Source: JAABTL01 sp964465355 (GTDB lineage Bacteria; Deinococcota; Deinococci; Deinococcales; Trueperaceae). Taken from it: 59,322 nucleotides of DNA. The notes under the pieces are model-generated. The model made no database searches. It worked only from the letters and a program-made list of their open reading frames with translations, and was not told the DNA's origin. Made by a program: the position numbers and the translations under genes. This document shows positions 33,318 to 40,863 of this stretch, piece after piece (the stretch's first letter is position 1; each line of letters starts with the position of its first letter). The DNA is taken from assembly GCA_964465355.1 (NCBI GenBank), contig CAYXJZ010000010.1, positions 1 to 59,322 of the forward strand, written 5' to 3'.

Positions 33318-34013
33318 TCAGCCCACGACCTCCGCCGCATGCTCGAACTCCGCCTCCAAGGCCAACCGCTCCTCGTCGCCCAGCGCCAAGCCCTTGGCCT
33401 CTGCCAGCGATGACCGTGCCCGGTCGCCATCCCCCAGCCGCGTCGCCAGCTCCGCCAGGTAGAGCAGCGCCCGCGCCCGGTCCGCGGTTGGGGCGTCGGG
33501 GAAGCGTTGCAGAGCGTTCTCCAGCGTCCTGAACGCCTTGGCCTCGTCACCATGGGCATCGCCGAGGCGCGCAGCCACCTCAAGCTGCCCGACCAGACCA
33601 GGCTTCTTCTCGCCCTCCTCTGTTTCCGATCCAGCCCGGTAGAAACGCAACCAGTTCCCACCCACGTCCACCACACTGAAGCCCGCCACCGTGCCGAACT
33701 TCTTCCGCGGCCGGGTGATGCGCGGGATGCCCTTCACCGGCAGCTTGCCGTAGGCCGCCCGCAGGCCTGCCGCGAAATCCTGGTACAGCGCCTCCGCGTC
33801 AGGCACCACCACGATGACGCTGCCGTAGGAGTCCTCTGGGACGAAGCCGTCCATGCCGAAGAGGTGCACATGGAAGTCCTCGCGCGCCACCACGGCGGAG
33901 GGGTTGGGCTTGAGCTGGCGGTAGGTCCGCTGGAAGCCGAGGGCTTCGTAGAAGGCGATGGCCGCATCGATGTCGGCGCAGGGCAGCATGGGGTACGCGC
34001 GCTCGTTGGCCAT
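33318..34013 (-). CDS. VOC family protein with helical repeat-like C-terminal tail
   Basis: The first 130 residues of this 231-residue protein are a VOC domain of the bleomycin-resistance type: MLPCADIDAAIAFYEALGFQ, AREDFHVHLFGMD, and GFSVVDVGGNWLRFYRAG. The remaining 100 residues form TPR-like helices (AKAFRTLENALQRFPDAPTA and ARALLYLAELATRLGDGDRA). That tail is unusual for VOC proteins, and it suggests a protein partner. The gene is inserted between the YoeB gene and its duplicated tail, on the opposite strand. Confidence 0.85.
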   Translation of the reverse strand: MANERAYPMLPCADIDAAIAFYEALGFQRTYRQLKPNPSAVVAREDFHVHLFGMDGFVPEDSYGSVIVVVPDAEALYQDFAAGLRAAYGKLPVKGIPRITRPRKKFGTVAGFSVVDVGGNWLRFYRAGSETEEGEKKPGLVGQLEVAARLGDAHGDEAKAFRTLENALQRFPDAPTADRARALLYLAELATRLGDGDRARSSLAEAKGLALGDEERLALEAEFEHAAEVVG

Positions 34014-34071
34014 GGGTCGGCCAACCTAACACGGCCCCTGGCTCAAGCCGGACTCTGGCGCCTCAGGGCTC

Positions 34072-34164
34072 CAGGATCAACCGCACCCACCGTCTCGTCT
34101 ACGATCTCAACACGGAGCGTCGCCAGGTCCACATCCGCTCCTTCTGGTCCCCTACGGGAAGTGA
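34072..34164 (+). pseudogene. Truncated duplicate of the YoeB toxin 3-prime end
   Basis: The stretch repeats 33160-33253 almost base for base, from CAGGATCAACCGCACCCACC through to the stop codon. It differs by a few substitutions and a one-base deletion near the end (TCGCACTACGG in the intact gene against TCCCCTACGG here) that breaks the frame. It covers about the last 30 codons of the toxin. No antitoxin or 5-prime part is present. It is a relic of a second toxin locus or of a local duplication around the VOC gene. Confidence 0.88.
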
Positions 34165-34184
34165 GCGGAGCCTTCGCTCAGGGC

Positions 34185-35288
34185 TCAGTCCAACGCCAGC
34201 CTGAACAGCACAGCCTCACCAGCCAAGTCCCTGACCAGGGCGTAGAGATCGCTGCCGACCGCGGTCAGGGCGCCGGCCGTGGCCGGCATCCCCTCGATGT
34301 CGAAGGTGCGTTCCGCGCGGCCGTCGACCCCGATGTAGAGCATGCGCTGCCCGCTGAGGGCGATCATCTGCCCGTCCACGACGACGATGTCCGACACGCT
34401 CAAGCCGGTCAGGATGTCGCGCTGGGAGACCAGGGCGAGCGTGTCTTGGTGGAGCTCGACCACCACGTTGCGCTGGCCATCGAGGATGCTTTGGCCTCCG
34501 GCGAGGAAGGAGGTGCCGGTGTAGTGGCCGAAGCGCACGGTGATCTGCTCCCCACCGATGAGCATGATCTCGTCCGCCTGCAGCGAGGCGTCGAGGCTCA
34601 GGTTGAAGTGGTCGACGGATCTAGAGCCGCCGCAGCCGCAATGGCCATAGAAGAGATCGTCGCTGCGGGCGCCCATCACGAAACGGTGGACGCCGCCTTC
34701 CGCGAAGGCGCTGTAGGTTCGGGGCGCACCGGTGGTGCCTGCCACGGTGTCGTAGGCCAGGATGGGATCGCCGGCGGTTGCGGCGTTGAAGTAGAGGCGG
34801 GAGCCGACGGCGTGGAGACCCGAGAAGCCGGCCGCCGCGAAGTGGAAGGTGGCGGCCTGGCTGGCCGCGGCGCGACCACAAGGCTCCACCGGCGGCGCAC
34901 CCGTGATCCTCGTCAGGGTGAGGCCGTCCGTGTCGTTCTCGAGCCGGATCTGATCGTCGTCGACCACGGTGAACCCGAACTGGGCGACACTCTGCCACGA
35001 GACGGTCCGCTCTTGCGGGCCGATGATGTACGCCTCCGTCCGGCAGGTGGTGAGGCCGTGCCCGCTGTGGCGGCTGATGAACTCGAGGTCGCCGCTGTCG
35101 CCGTCGCCGAAGGCCAGCGTGGTGATGCCCTCGCTGCCGTAGGCGGTGCCCTCGTCCGGGGTCACCAGCCAAAGCCCCTCGAAGGCGGAGCCAGTTGGCG
35201 GACCTGGGGGTGGACTGCTGCATGCGGCCAGCATGATGGCAAGGCCTGCCAAGACGACGAGGGCGGTGCCGAGCGAACGGTGTTCCAT
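34185..35288 (-). CDS. Lipoprotein of unknown function, possible beta-propeller
   Basis: The 367-residue protein has a lipoprotein signal ending LAIMLAACSS, followed by a Pro-rich linker. The rest is beta-rich with short repeated strand patterns such as GSRLYFNAATAG, DDLFYGHCGCGG and GQMIALSGQRMLYI, which recall a beta-propeller, but I recognise no family. Two closely spaced cysteines (HCGCGG) could form a disulfide or bind metal. AAGGAG precedes the ATG. It lies 52 bp behind the M24 peptidase gene in the same direction and may be cotranscribed. Confidence 0.75.
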   Translation of the reverse strand: MEHRSLGTALVVLAGLAIMLAACSSPPPGPPTGSAFEGLWLVTPDEGTAYGSEGITTLAFGDGDSGDLEFISRHSGHGLTTCRTEAYIIGPQERTVSWQSVAQFGFTVVDDDQIRLENDTDGLTLTRITGAPPVEPCGRAAASQAATFHFAAAGFSGLHAVGSRLYFNAATAGDPILAYDTVAGTTGAPRTYSAFAEGGVHRFVMGARSDDLFYGHCGCGGSRSVDHFNLSLDASLQADEIMLIGGEQITVRFGHYTGTSFLAGGQSILDGQRNVVVELHQDTLALVSQRDILTGLSVSDIVVVDGQMIALSGQRMLYIGVDGRAERTFDIEGMPATAGALTAVGSDLYALVRDLAGEAVLFRLALD

Positions 35289-35340
35289 CGATGACGCTCC
35301 TTCTGGCCGAATCGCCAGCCGCCTTGGCCGACGAAGGTCT

Positions 35341-36537
35341 TCAGGGCTCCAAGATCAGGCTCCCCAGGTCCCGTGGGTACACGGTCAGGAACGCCGGTTC
35401 CCCCTCCGTCACCAGGATGGTGTCCGAGTGCCGGAAGCCGCCAAGGCCCTCCACGTACAGCCCTGGCTCCACGGTGAACAGCATCCCCGCCTCGATGACG
35501 GTGTCGTCGCCGATGTCGAGGAAGGGCCCCTCGTGGTACCTCAGGCCGATGTTGTGGCCGACGTGGTGCCGCCAGTATGGCCACAGCTCGTGCACGTCGA
35601 AGTAGCTGCGCACCCGCCTGTCCACCTCGCTGCAGAGGATGCCTGGGCGGCAGGCGTCGATGGCCAGGTCCTGCAGGGCCAGCATGTGGTCGAAGAAGCG
35701 GCGCTGCTCGGGGTTGGGCTCACCGAGGAACATGGTGCGCTCCAGTTCGCTGGTGTAGCCGAACATGGGGCAGCTCGCGCCGGTCACCAGCGTGTCGCCC
35801 AGCGCGAAGCGGGCGCTGATGTTGATGGCGTGGGGGAAGGCGCTGTGGGCGCCGATCTGGCCGCGGTAGCCTGCCCGCGGGCCGCCCGCGCCCATGCCGC
35901 CCATGGCGCGGTAGGTGCCCTGGTACTCGGCCAGCAGCTCGCGGGTGGCTTCCACCGCGGCGCGCTGCTCCACCTCGGTCTCGACCAGGCCCACCTTGGT
36001 GTAGTCCTGCAGCAGGCGGTGCGCCCGCGCGCCCCAGCGCGCCGACTCGCGGATCAGCTCGATCTCCTCTGGCTCCTTGACCTGCATGACCCGTTCCAGC
36101 ACGCCGGCGAAGGGGACGAAGCTGCCGCCCACCAGGTCGGTGACGTTCGGTCCCTCGTAGCCCATGACCCCTGGCGCGCCAGGGCCGTCGCCGTAGATCT
36201 TGCCGGTCACGCCCAGCTCGCGCAGCAGGTCGGCCAGCACCTCCATGGGGTGCCGCAGGCCGGGGTACTCGTCGTAGGAGACGATGCGGTCGACGTAGGC
36301 GTAGGCCTCCGCATGCTCCACCTCCAACCTGGGGACGAACAGCACCGTCTCGCCGCTGCGGGCGATGACAAGGCCGATGGGGCGCTCGGTGGGGATGAAG
36401 GGGAAGCCGCTCAAGTACATGATGCGGTGCGAACCCCACCACAGGAAGCCGTCCGCTTCGGCGGCGTCGGGACGTTCGGCGAGGAGCTGACGGCGGCGGA
36501 GGTAGTGCGGCTCGGGGATGGGTTTCGCGAGGCTCAT
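35341..36537 (-). CDS. M24 (Xaa-Pro peptidase/creatinase) family protein with altered metal site
   Basis: The 398-residue protein has the creatinase-type N-terminal domain and a C-terminal pita-bread domain. Of the five usual metal ligands, the His in HHVGHNIGL and Glu in FTVEPGLY are present. The first Asp position reads VTGASCPMFGY, the second lies in TSELERTMF instead of SDxTRT, and the last Glu position reads GFRHSDTILV. This pattern occurs in a subgroup of M24 proteins that may not be dinuclear peptidases. Substrate could be a proline peptide or a small amide. The start is fixed by TAGGAT 5 nt upstream. Confidence 0.87.
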   Translation of the reverse strand: MSLAKPIPEPHYLRRRQLLAERPDAAEADGFLWWGSHRIMYLSGFPFIPTERPIGLVIARSGETVLFVPRLEVEHAEAYAYVDRIVSYDEYPGLRHPMEVLADLLRELGVTGKIYGDGPGAPGVMGYEGPNVTDLVGGSFVPFAGVLERVMQVKEPEEIELIRESARWGARAHRLLQDYTKVGLVETEVEQRAAVEATRELLAEYQGTYRAMGGMGAGGPRAGYRGQIGAHSAFPHAINISARFALGDTLVTGASCPMFGYTSELERTMFLGEPNPEQRRFFDHMLALQDLAIDACRPGILCSEVDRRVRSYFDVHELWPYWRHHVGHNIGLRYHEGPFLDIGDDTVIEAGMLFTVEPGLYVEGLGGFRHSDTILVTEGEPAFLTVYPRDLGSLILEP

Positions 36538-36542
36538 GGGTC

Positions 36543-36548
36543 ATCCTA
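36543..36548 (-). promoter_or_regulatory. -10 element TAGGAT, leaderless type
   Basis: TAGGAT on the minus strand lies 5 nt from the ATG of the M24 gene. Confidence 0.55.
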
Positions 36549-36586
36549 TCCGCCAACGGGCGCGACCGGACTGTCCTTTTGGGGCG

Positions 36587-36844
36587 CTTGAGGCGACGCT
36601 CGAGGACAAGCGGGGTGGCTTCATCGCTCAGGCCGTTGGTCGCGCGCAGTTCGAGCGCGAGAGGGCCGTGTTCCGGCTGTCGCTCGACAACCCCCACCCG
36701 GAGTCCTCGGAGGTAGGTACGTCCCAGCGTTTCCCCATACCGGCTGTCGTTCCCCTGAGCCGAACGGCTGGCCAAGGCACGCTCTACCCCAAGATCGGAC
36801 CTTGGCCTGCGGCACTTCCTCGGCTCGTCCAGGACCCGACATGA
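36587..36844 (+). pseudogene. Collapsed relic of an RHH antitoxin-MazF toxin pair
   Basis: One frame reads GGFIAQAVGRAQFERERA and VFRLSLDNPHPES, matching the intact antitoxin at 40864-41166 (RFIAQAVQQALYERERA, HPES). After about residue 68 the same frame turns into QRFPIPAVVPLSRTAGQGTLYP, matching the toxin at 41163-41546 (QRFGAIAIVPLTRTPGQGALYP). About 250 bases that would hold the antitoxin end and toxin start are missing. A further deletion joins it to GLRHFLG in another frame (36804-36824). No start codon or ribosome-binding site fits, so it is not functional. It fills most of the 360-bp gap between M24 and the PIN gene. Confidence 0.85.
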
Positions 36845-36897
36845 CCGAGCTGACCTTCGGGCCGAACGTCCAACCCATGGCCGTTGATGGTGGATCG

Positions 36898-37287
36898 CTA
36901 GACCCTCAGGACATCCAATCCAGGCACCTCATCGAAGTCGGCGTCCCGGGTCAGCAGCGGCACGCCGAGGGCGATGGCCGTGGCGGCGATCCAGGCGTCG
37001 TTCATCTTCATCCCCCTGCGGACCTCGCGGAGCCGCGCGCGCAGCTTGGCCCACGCCTCCGCCACGTGCTCGTCCACGGGCACCAGTTCGAATCGCGCCA
37101 CGCGCAAGAGGGTGGCCAGCCTGCGCTCCCTGGCCACCACATCGACCGCGGCGAGCACGCCCCATCGCAACTCGCCGTAGGTGATGGCCGAGACAGCGAG
37201 TTCAGGCGGCAGGTTGGCGCGATCGAGCCTGCGGCCCGACTCGTCCGCGATGAAGACGCTCGTATCGGCGAGGGCGCGCGCTACCAC
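36898..37287 (-). CDS. PIN-domain toxin (VapC/FitB type)
   Basis: The 129-residue protein is a PIN domain. ALADTSVFIADESGRRLD has the first Asp, AVSAITYGELRWGVLA the conserved Glu, KMNDAWIAATAIALG the third acid and LLTRDADFDEVPGL the fourth. All catalytic acids are present. GTG at 37287 is taken as start because it overlaps the end of the antitoxin gene by seven bases; longer frames run into the antitoxin. It probably cleaves RNA when not bound by its partner. Confidence 0.9.
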   Translation of the reverse strand: MVARALADTSVFIADESGRRLDRANLPPELAVSAITYGELRWGVLAAVDVVARERRLATLLRVARFELVPVDEHVAEAWAKLRARLREVRRGMKMNDAWIAATAIALGVPLLTRDADFDEVPGLDVLRV

Positions 37288-37538
37288 GGTAGGTCCGGAT
37301 CTTCGGTGGTGTCTTCCTGCATCTCGTCGAGCTCTTGCCTCAATCCAGGATCGGCTTGCATCCGCTCCAAGTCGTCGAACAGAGCCGGTCCACTCATCCA
37401 ACGCCGACGAGCCGTCACAGGCTTGAGCACGGCGACGTCGCGGCCACCCACGGTGATGACGATGTCCTCACCGGCCTCGACCCGCTCCAGCAGTCGCCGG
37501 GTCTCGTTGCGCAGCTCGCGGGAAGCGATCTTGGCCAT
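37281..37538 (-). CDS. Phd/MazE-type antitoxin of the PIN toxin
   Basis: The 85-residue product starts MAKIASRELRNETRRLLERV and continues EDIVITVGGRDVAVLKPV, the Phd-like DNA-binding fold; the acidic tail ELDEMQEDTTEDPDLP is the likely toxin-binding part. The start follows TACGAT by 6 nt without a ribosome-binding site. Together with the PIN gene it is a type II toxin-antitoxin pair, which usually represses its own promoter. Confidence 0.88.
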   Translation of the reverse strand: MAKIASRELRNETRRLLERVEAGEDIVITVGGRDVAVLKPVTARRRWMSGPALFDDLERMQADPGLRQELDEMQEDTTEDPDLPW

Positions 37539-37544
37539 GCGACG

Positions 37545-37550
37545 ATCGTA
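37545..37550 (-). promoter_or_regulatory. -10 element TACGAT of the Phd-PIN pair
   Basis: TACGAT on the minus strand is 6 nt from the antitoxin ATG and fixes that start; the mRNA would be leaderless. Confidence 0.55.
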
Positions 37551-37596
37551 GCACATGCGCGACGGCTGCCCTTGGCGGGAGGACCGAACTCCCCCA

Positions 37597-38097
37597 CTAA
37601 CCCGCTCCAGCGGCCCCATCGTCCAAGGCCTTGAACATGTTGACGTTGGTCTCCAGGTACCCCAGCTTGAGGTACAGCGCCCGGGCAGCCGCGTTGTGGC
37701 CGAAGACGTGCAGGCCGATGCCCGTCAGGCCGAGCGAGCGGACCACCCCCTCCAGCGCCTGGAAGGCCCGCTCAGCGTGGCCCTTGCGTCGGTGCTCGGG
37801 ATGCACGGCCACGTCGTAGACGAAGGCCACCCGTCGGCCGGCCTGCTCGTGGCCGCCGATCCACAGCTCGCCCACGACGACCGCGTGTTCGTCGTACATG
37901 ACGTAGAGGTGCTGGTCGGGGGTTGCGACGCCTTCGGGCAGCAGCTCCGCGTAGCTCTTCCGCGACCTCTCCATGGCCTCGGCCTCGGCCCATTGGCCGG
38001 AGGCCACCTTGTCGCCTGCGTAGTCAGGGATGGCCCGCTGCAGGTAGTCAGCGAGCTGGGCTTCGGTCATCGGAACCAGACGGGTGGCCGGCGGCAT
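37597..38097 (-). CDS. GNAT family N-acetyltransferase
   Basis: The 166-residue protein carries a clear GNAT core: VFVYDVAVHPEHRRKGHAER includes the acetyl-CoA loop RRKGHA, and LHVFGHNAAARALYLKLGY the last strand and helix with the common Asn and Tyr. The N-terminal helix region MTEAQLADYLQRAIPDYAGD and ELLPEG resemble known small GNAT proteins of this type. The target is unknown. The start is set by TATAGT 6 nt upstream; a second ATG ten codons on is possible. Confidence 0.9.
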   Translation of the reverse strand: MPPATRLVPMTEAQLADYLQRAIPDYAGDKVASGQWAEAEAMERSRKSYAELLPEGVATPDQHLYVMYDEHAVVVGELWIGGHEQAGRRVAFVYDVAVHPEHRRKGHAERAFQALEGVVRSLGLTGIGLHVFGHNAAARALYLKLGYLETNVNMFKALDDGAAGAG

Positions 38098-38103
38098 CCC
38101 GCG

Positions 38104-38109
38104 ACTATA
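38104..38109 (-). promoter_or_regulatory. -10 element TATAGT, leaderless type
   Basis: TATAGT on the minus strand lies 6 nt from the GNAT ATG at 38097. It is the closest to TATAAT of all these elements. Confidence 0.6.
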
Positions 38110-38173
38110 CATCCATGAAGGAAGAGCCCGCTTCATGAGCCGAAGCGGGGTGACCGCCCTCCGCCTCATCGGG

Positions 38174-38179
38174 TAGCCT
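38174..38179 (+). promoter_or_regulatory. -10 element TAGCCT, leaderless type
   Basis: TAGCCT is 6 nt before the ATG of the M23 peptidase gene and only 65 bp from the divergent TATAGT element. Confidence 0.55.
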
Positions 38180-38185
38180 CCGATC

Positions 38186-38914
38186 ATGATGCGGCGAACG
38201 CTCGGTCTCCTCCGCCAGCGCTGGCTCCCGGTCCCCGTGGCCATGGCCTTGCTGACCACCGCCGTCCTCACGTCGGCCTCCGTGGGCTCTGCCCAGTCTG
38301 CCCCGGACGCCGACCTCGCCATCGTGCGACCGGAGCTGCTCGACTGGACCTGCCCGGTCCAGCAGGCCCCCATCGCCGCCGGGGTCGCTCCCGCCCTGCC
38401 GCAGACGGCCGAGCAGATCGCCTTCCGCCAGCAGCGCGATGCCTACCGAGCGCTCATCCCCGTCTACCTGGCCTACCTGCCTGCAGAGCCGGACCAGACG
38501 CTGCTCATGCCGGTGGACGGCGTGCGCGTCTCCCAGGTGGCTAACACCTGGGGCGCCCCGCGCGGCGGCGGTCGCGGCCACCAGGGGCAGGACATCTTCG
38601 CGCCCCGCGGGACGCCCATCCGCTCCGCCACCCACGGCATCGTGCACGAGATCAGCGACCGCTTCACCGGCGGTCGCGGCATCATGATCCTTGGCCCAGG
38701 CGGGGTGCGCTACTTCTACACCCACGTCGAGGCCTACGCCGATGGCCTGCGCGAGGGCATGGCGGTCACACCCGACACCGTCATCGCCTACGTGGGCAAC
38801 GACGGCAACGCGGCCACCACCCCGCCGCACCTGCACTTCGGCGCCTACGCCTTCGATCCGCTCACCTGCCGGCACCGGGCCTTCGACCCCTTGCCGCTGT
38901 TGATGGATCGCTGA
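38186..38914 (+). CDS. Exported M23 (LytM) family metallopeptidase
   Basis: The 242-residue protein has a signal peptide (VAMALLTTAVLTSASVGSAQS) and a C-terminal LytM domain. The zinc ligands are in GRGHQGQDIFAPRGTPIRS (HxxxD) and PPHLHFGAY (HxH), with RYFYTHVEAY in between. All ligands are present, so it should cut peptide cross-links of the cell wall or another peptide outside the membrane. The start agrees with TAGCCT 6 nt upstream. Confidence 0.92.
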   Translation: MMRRTLGLLRQRWLPVPVAMALLTTAVLTSASVGSAQSAPDADLAIVRPELLDWTCPVQQAPIAAGVAPALPQTAEQIAFRQQRDAYRALIPVYLAYLPAEPDQTLLMPVDGVRVSQVANTWGAPRGGGRGHQGQDIFAPRGTPIRSATHGIVHEISDRFTGGRGIMILGPGGVRYFYTHVEAYADGLREGMAVTPDTVIAYVGNDGNAATTPPHLHFGAYAFDPLTCRHRAFDPLPLLMDR

Positions 38915-38944
38915 GCCCACCGCAGGCGGGCGCCTGCTCCTTCG

Positions 38945-39268
38945 CTACAACATCGTGGAGAAGGCCTGCGCCAGCAGCAGGCCGAAGCCCAACATGGCTG
39001 CGGCCACCACCAGTCGGATGGCGACCGTCCCCTTCCATGCACGGATCGCGTACAGCAGCGCCCATCCGGCGGTGACGTTGATCGCCGCCCACAGCACGTT
39101 CACCACCGCGCTGGAGAGGTTCGGCGGCCCGCCGGAGAACAGCGTGGGGAAGGCCTGACCGGTGAGCCCCATCACGCTGTGCGGGATGGCGTTGACCAGG
39201 AAGGCGCCGGCTAGCAGCGCCACCGGCCAGGCCCAGATGGGGATGGGTCGCGAACGTCCTGTCGTCAT
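38945..39268 (-). CDS. Small integral membrane protein
   Basis: The 107-residue product has three hydrophobic spans: IWAWPVALLAGAFLVNAIPH, AVVNVLWAAINVTAGWALL and VVAAAMLGFGLLLAQAF. No family was recognised. GAGAGGGA precedes the ATG; the same frame continues upstream as an open but noncoding-looking extension through the DUF488 and YbaK genes. It faces the M23 gene in convergent order. Confidence 0.75.
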   Translation of the reverse strand: MTTGRSRPIPIWAWPVALLAGAFLVNAIPHSVMGLTGQAFPTLFSGGPPNLSSAVVNVLWAAINVTAGWALLYAIRAWKGTVAIRLVVAAAMLGFGLLLAQAFSTML

Positions 39269-39418
39269 GGCAGTCCCTCTCTGCGAGCCGAGCTGAGCTG
39301 AGTTCCCGCTCATCGTAGTGCCTGGGGCGTCGCCATGCGCGGGACGATTCAGCGGCCAAGCTGTGCTGTAGGCTGACGATGCCGGCTGCCCGGCGGCCGA
39401 GCCGTCAGGTGGTGCCCC

Positions 39419-39868
39419 ATGGCAGACCCCCGCATCCTCTTCACCATCGGCTACGAAGGCAGTGATCTGGACGCCTTCATCGCACAGCTGCGTAAGGCTG
39501 GCGTGCGGCTGGTGGCGGACGTGCGTGAGCTTCCACTCAGCCGCAAGCGTGGCTTCTCCAAACGGCCGTTGGCGGAGGCACTCGACGCTGCCGGCATCGC
39601 CTACCTGCACGTCCCGGCGTTGGGCACACCCAAACCGGTCCGTGACGCCTACAAGGCAGGCGGACCATGGTCGGCCTTCGCGGCGAGCTATCAAGATCAG
39701 CTGGCCGAAGCCGACCAGCCCATCAAGGACCTCGCCGAGCAGGCGGCGGAGCGCCCGACGGCGTTGCTGTGCTTCGAAGCCGATCCACAGCGTTGTCACC
39801 GCTCGCTGCTGGCGGACGAACTGCTTCGGCGTGGTCTGGTCGACGAGGTGCGGCATCTGGCGCGTTAG
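39419..39868 (+). CDS. DUF488 family protein
   Basis: The 149-residue protein matches DUF488: ILFTIGYEGSDLDAFIAQL, VRLVADVRELPLSRKRGFSK, YLHVPALGTPKP and LLCFEADPQRCHRSLLADEL, where the CxxxxxxCHR-like end is characteristic. The family has no established function. AGGTGG lies upstream of the ATG and a TAGGCT hexamer about 45 bp further up may be its -10. Its TAG stop is also the first half of the -10 of the YbaK gene. Confidence 0.9.
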   Translation: MADPRILFTIGYEGSDLDAFIAQLRKAGVRLVADVRELPLSRKRGFSKRPLAEALDAAGIAYLHVPALGTPKPVRDAYKAGGPWSAFAASYQDQLAEADQPIKDLAEQAAERPTALLCFEADPQRCHRSLLADELLRRGLVDEVRHLAR

Positions 39869-39871
39869 TCT
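39866..39871 (+). promoter_or_regulatory. -10 element TAGTCT built on the DUF488 stop codon
   Basis: TAGTCT is 6 nt before the YbaK-type ATG; its first three bases are the stop codon of the preceding gene. Confidence 0.5.
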
Positions 39872-39877
39872 GCCACG

Positions 39878-40357
39878 ATGTCGTTGCAGTCGGTACGTGA
39901 GCATCTGCGACCCTTCGGCAAAGCCGACGCCATCCTCGAGTTCGACGCCTCCAGCGCCACTGTCGCCCTGGCGGCCGAGCAGGTCGGCACCGATCCAGAG
40001 CGCATCGCCAAGACCCTGGCCTTCTACGACCCCGAGGAGCCGCGCCGAGCCATCCTCGTCGTCGTCGCCGGTGACGCCAGGCTGCACAACGGCAGCTTCA
40101 AGCGCCTCCTCGGCGGCAAACCGCGCATGCTGGCAGCCCAGGACGTCGAAGCCCTCACCGGCCATCCCATCGGCGGGGTCTGCCCCTTCGCCAACCCCGC
40201 CGGCACCCGCGTCTACCTCGATGCGTCGCTGCGCCGCTTCGAGACCGTCTACCCGGCCGCCGGCAGCGCCAGTTCCGCGGTGGCTTTGACGCTCGCCGAG
40301 CTGGAGGCCGTCAGCGGGGCACTGGGGTGGGTGGAGGTCACCGTCAACTGGCGGTAG
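39878..40357 (+). CDS. YbaK/prolyl-tRNA editing domain protein
   Basis: The 159-residue protein is a stand-alone YbaK-like deacylase: VGTDPERIAKTLAFYD has the conserved lysine of the active site (AKTL), RAILVVVAGDARL the core strand, and IGGVCPFANPAGTRVYLDASL the GGxxPF motif. Such proteins remove wrongly attached Cys or Ala from tRNA-Pro. The specificity of this one is not clear. The start matches TAGTCT 6 nt upstream. Confidence 0.9.
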   Translation: MSLQSVREHLRPFGKADAILEFDASSATVALAAEQVGTDPERIAKTLAFYDPEEPRRAILVVVAGDARLHNGSFKRLLGGKPRMLAAQDVEALTGHPIGGVCPFANPAGTRVYLDASLRRFETVYPAAGSASSAVALTLAELEAVSGALGWVEVTVNWR

Positions 40358-40360
40358 CAT
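40355..40360 (+). promoter_or_regulatory. -10 element TAGCAT built on the YbaK stop codon
   Basis: TAGCAT is 5 nt before the ATG at 40366 and its TAG is the stop codon of the YbaK gene, as in the preceding gene pair. Confidence 0.5.
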
Positions 40361-40365
40361 CCACC

Positions 40366-40677
40366 ATGCTCCCAGCCCGCCGCCGTTTCCCCTGGCGTCT
40401 GTACCTGTGGATCCTCCTCGCCATCCTGTTGGTGGCCCTCGGCCCCCTCATCGGGGTGGTCATCGCCGGAGGCATCGCCAGCGCCAACGGCTGCGTGCTG
40501 CACGAAGGCTTCGCCAACCCTTGCGTGGTCCTCGGGGTCGACGTCGGTGGCCTGCTCTACGCCATGGGCGTGCTCGGCTGGTTGATGCTGGCCACCATCC
40601 CCATGGGCGTGGTGGCGCTACTGGCTTGGCTGCTCATCTTGGGGCTGCATTACTGGCGGTGGCGCACCGCCGGCTGA
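40366..40677 (+). CDS. Small two- to three-span membrane protein
   Basis: The 103-residue product has spans YLWILLAILLVALGPLIGVV and VLGWLMLATIPMGVVALLAW and a short loop with two cysteines (ANGCVLHEGFANPCVVLG) that could form an extracellular disulfide. No family was recognised. The ATG is supported by TAGCAT 5 nt upstream. A 186-bp gap follows that holds an inverted repeat and the promoter of the next toxin-antitoxin pair. Confidence 0.72.
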   Translation: MLPARRRFPWRLYLWILLAILLVALGPLIGVVIAGGIASANGCVLHEGFANPCVVLGVDVGGLLYAMGVLGWLMLATIPMGVVALLAWLLILGLHYWRWRTAG

Positions 40678-40779
40678 GGGTCGGCGCGTCCGCAGATCAG
40701 ATCCGTCCTGACACGAGGCGCGTTCTCTCCAACACCCGCCGCCCTGTACGCTCATCCAGATTCTGCGTCCTGATCGAGA

Positions 40780-40795
40780 CTAGGCGACTGCCTAG
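40780..40795. repeat. Inverted repeat with CTAGGC arms, copy 2
   Basis: CTAGGC and GCCTAG flank a 4-nt spacer about 58 bp upstream of the -10 of the RHH-MazF pair. It is related to the repeats at 972-990 and 49158-49174. Confidence 0.5.
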
Positions 40796-40852
40796 CTCAG
40801 CGACCCGCAGAACGATCGGTATGACAGTCTGTACGCATGATTCCGCATACCG

Positions 40853-40858
40853 TAGAAT
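40853..40858 (+). promoter_or_regulatory. -10 element TAGAAT of the RHH-MazF pair
   Basis: TAGAAT lies 5 nt before the antitoxin ATG at 40864. The flanking GGTAT (40818-40822) and ATACC (40847-40851) form a spaced inverted repeat that could be the autoregulatory operator. Confidence 0.55.
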
Positions 40859-40863
40859 CCTCC

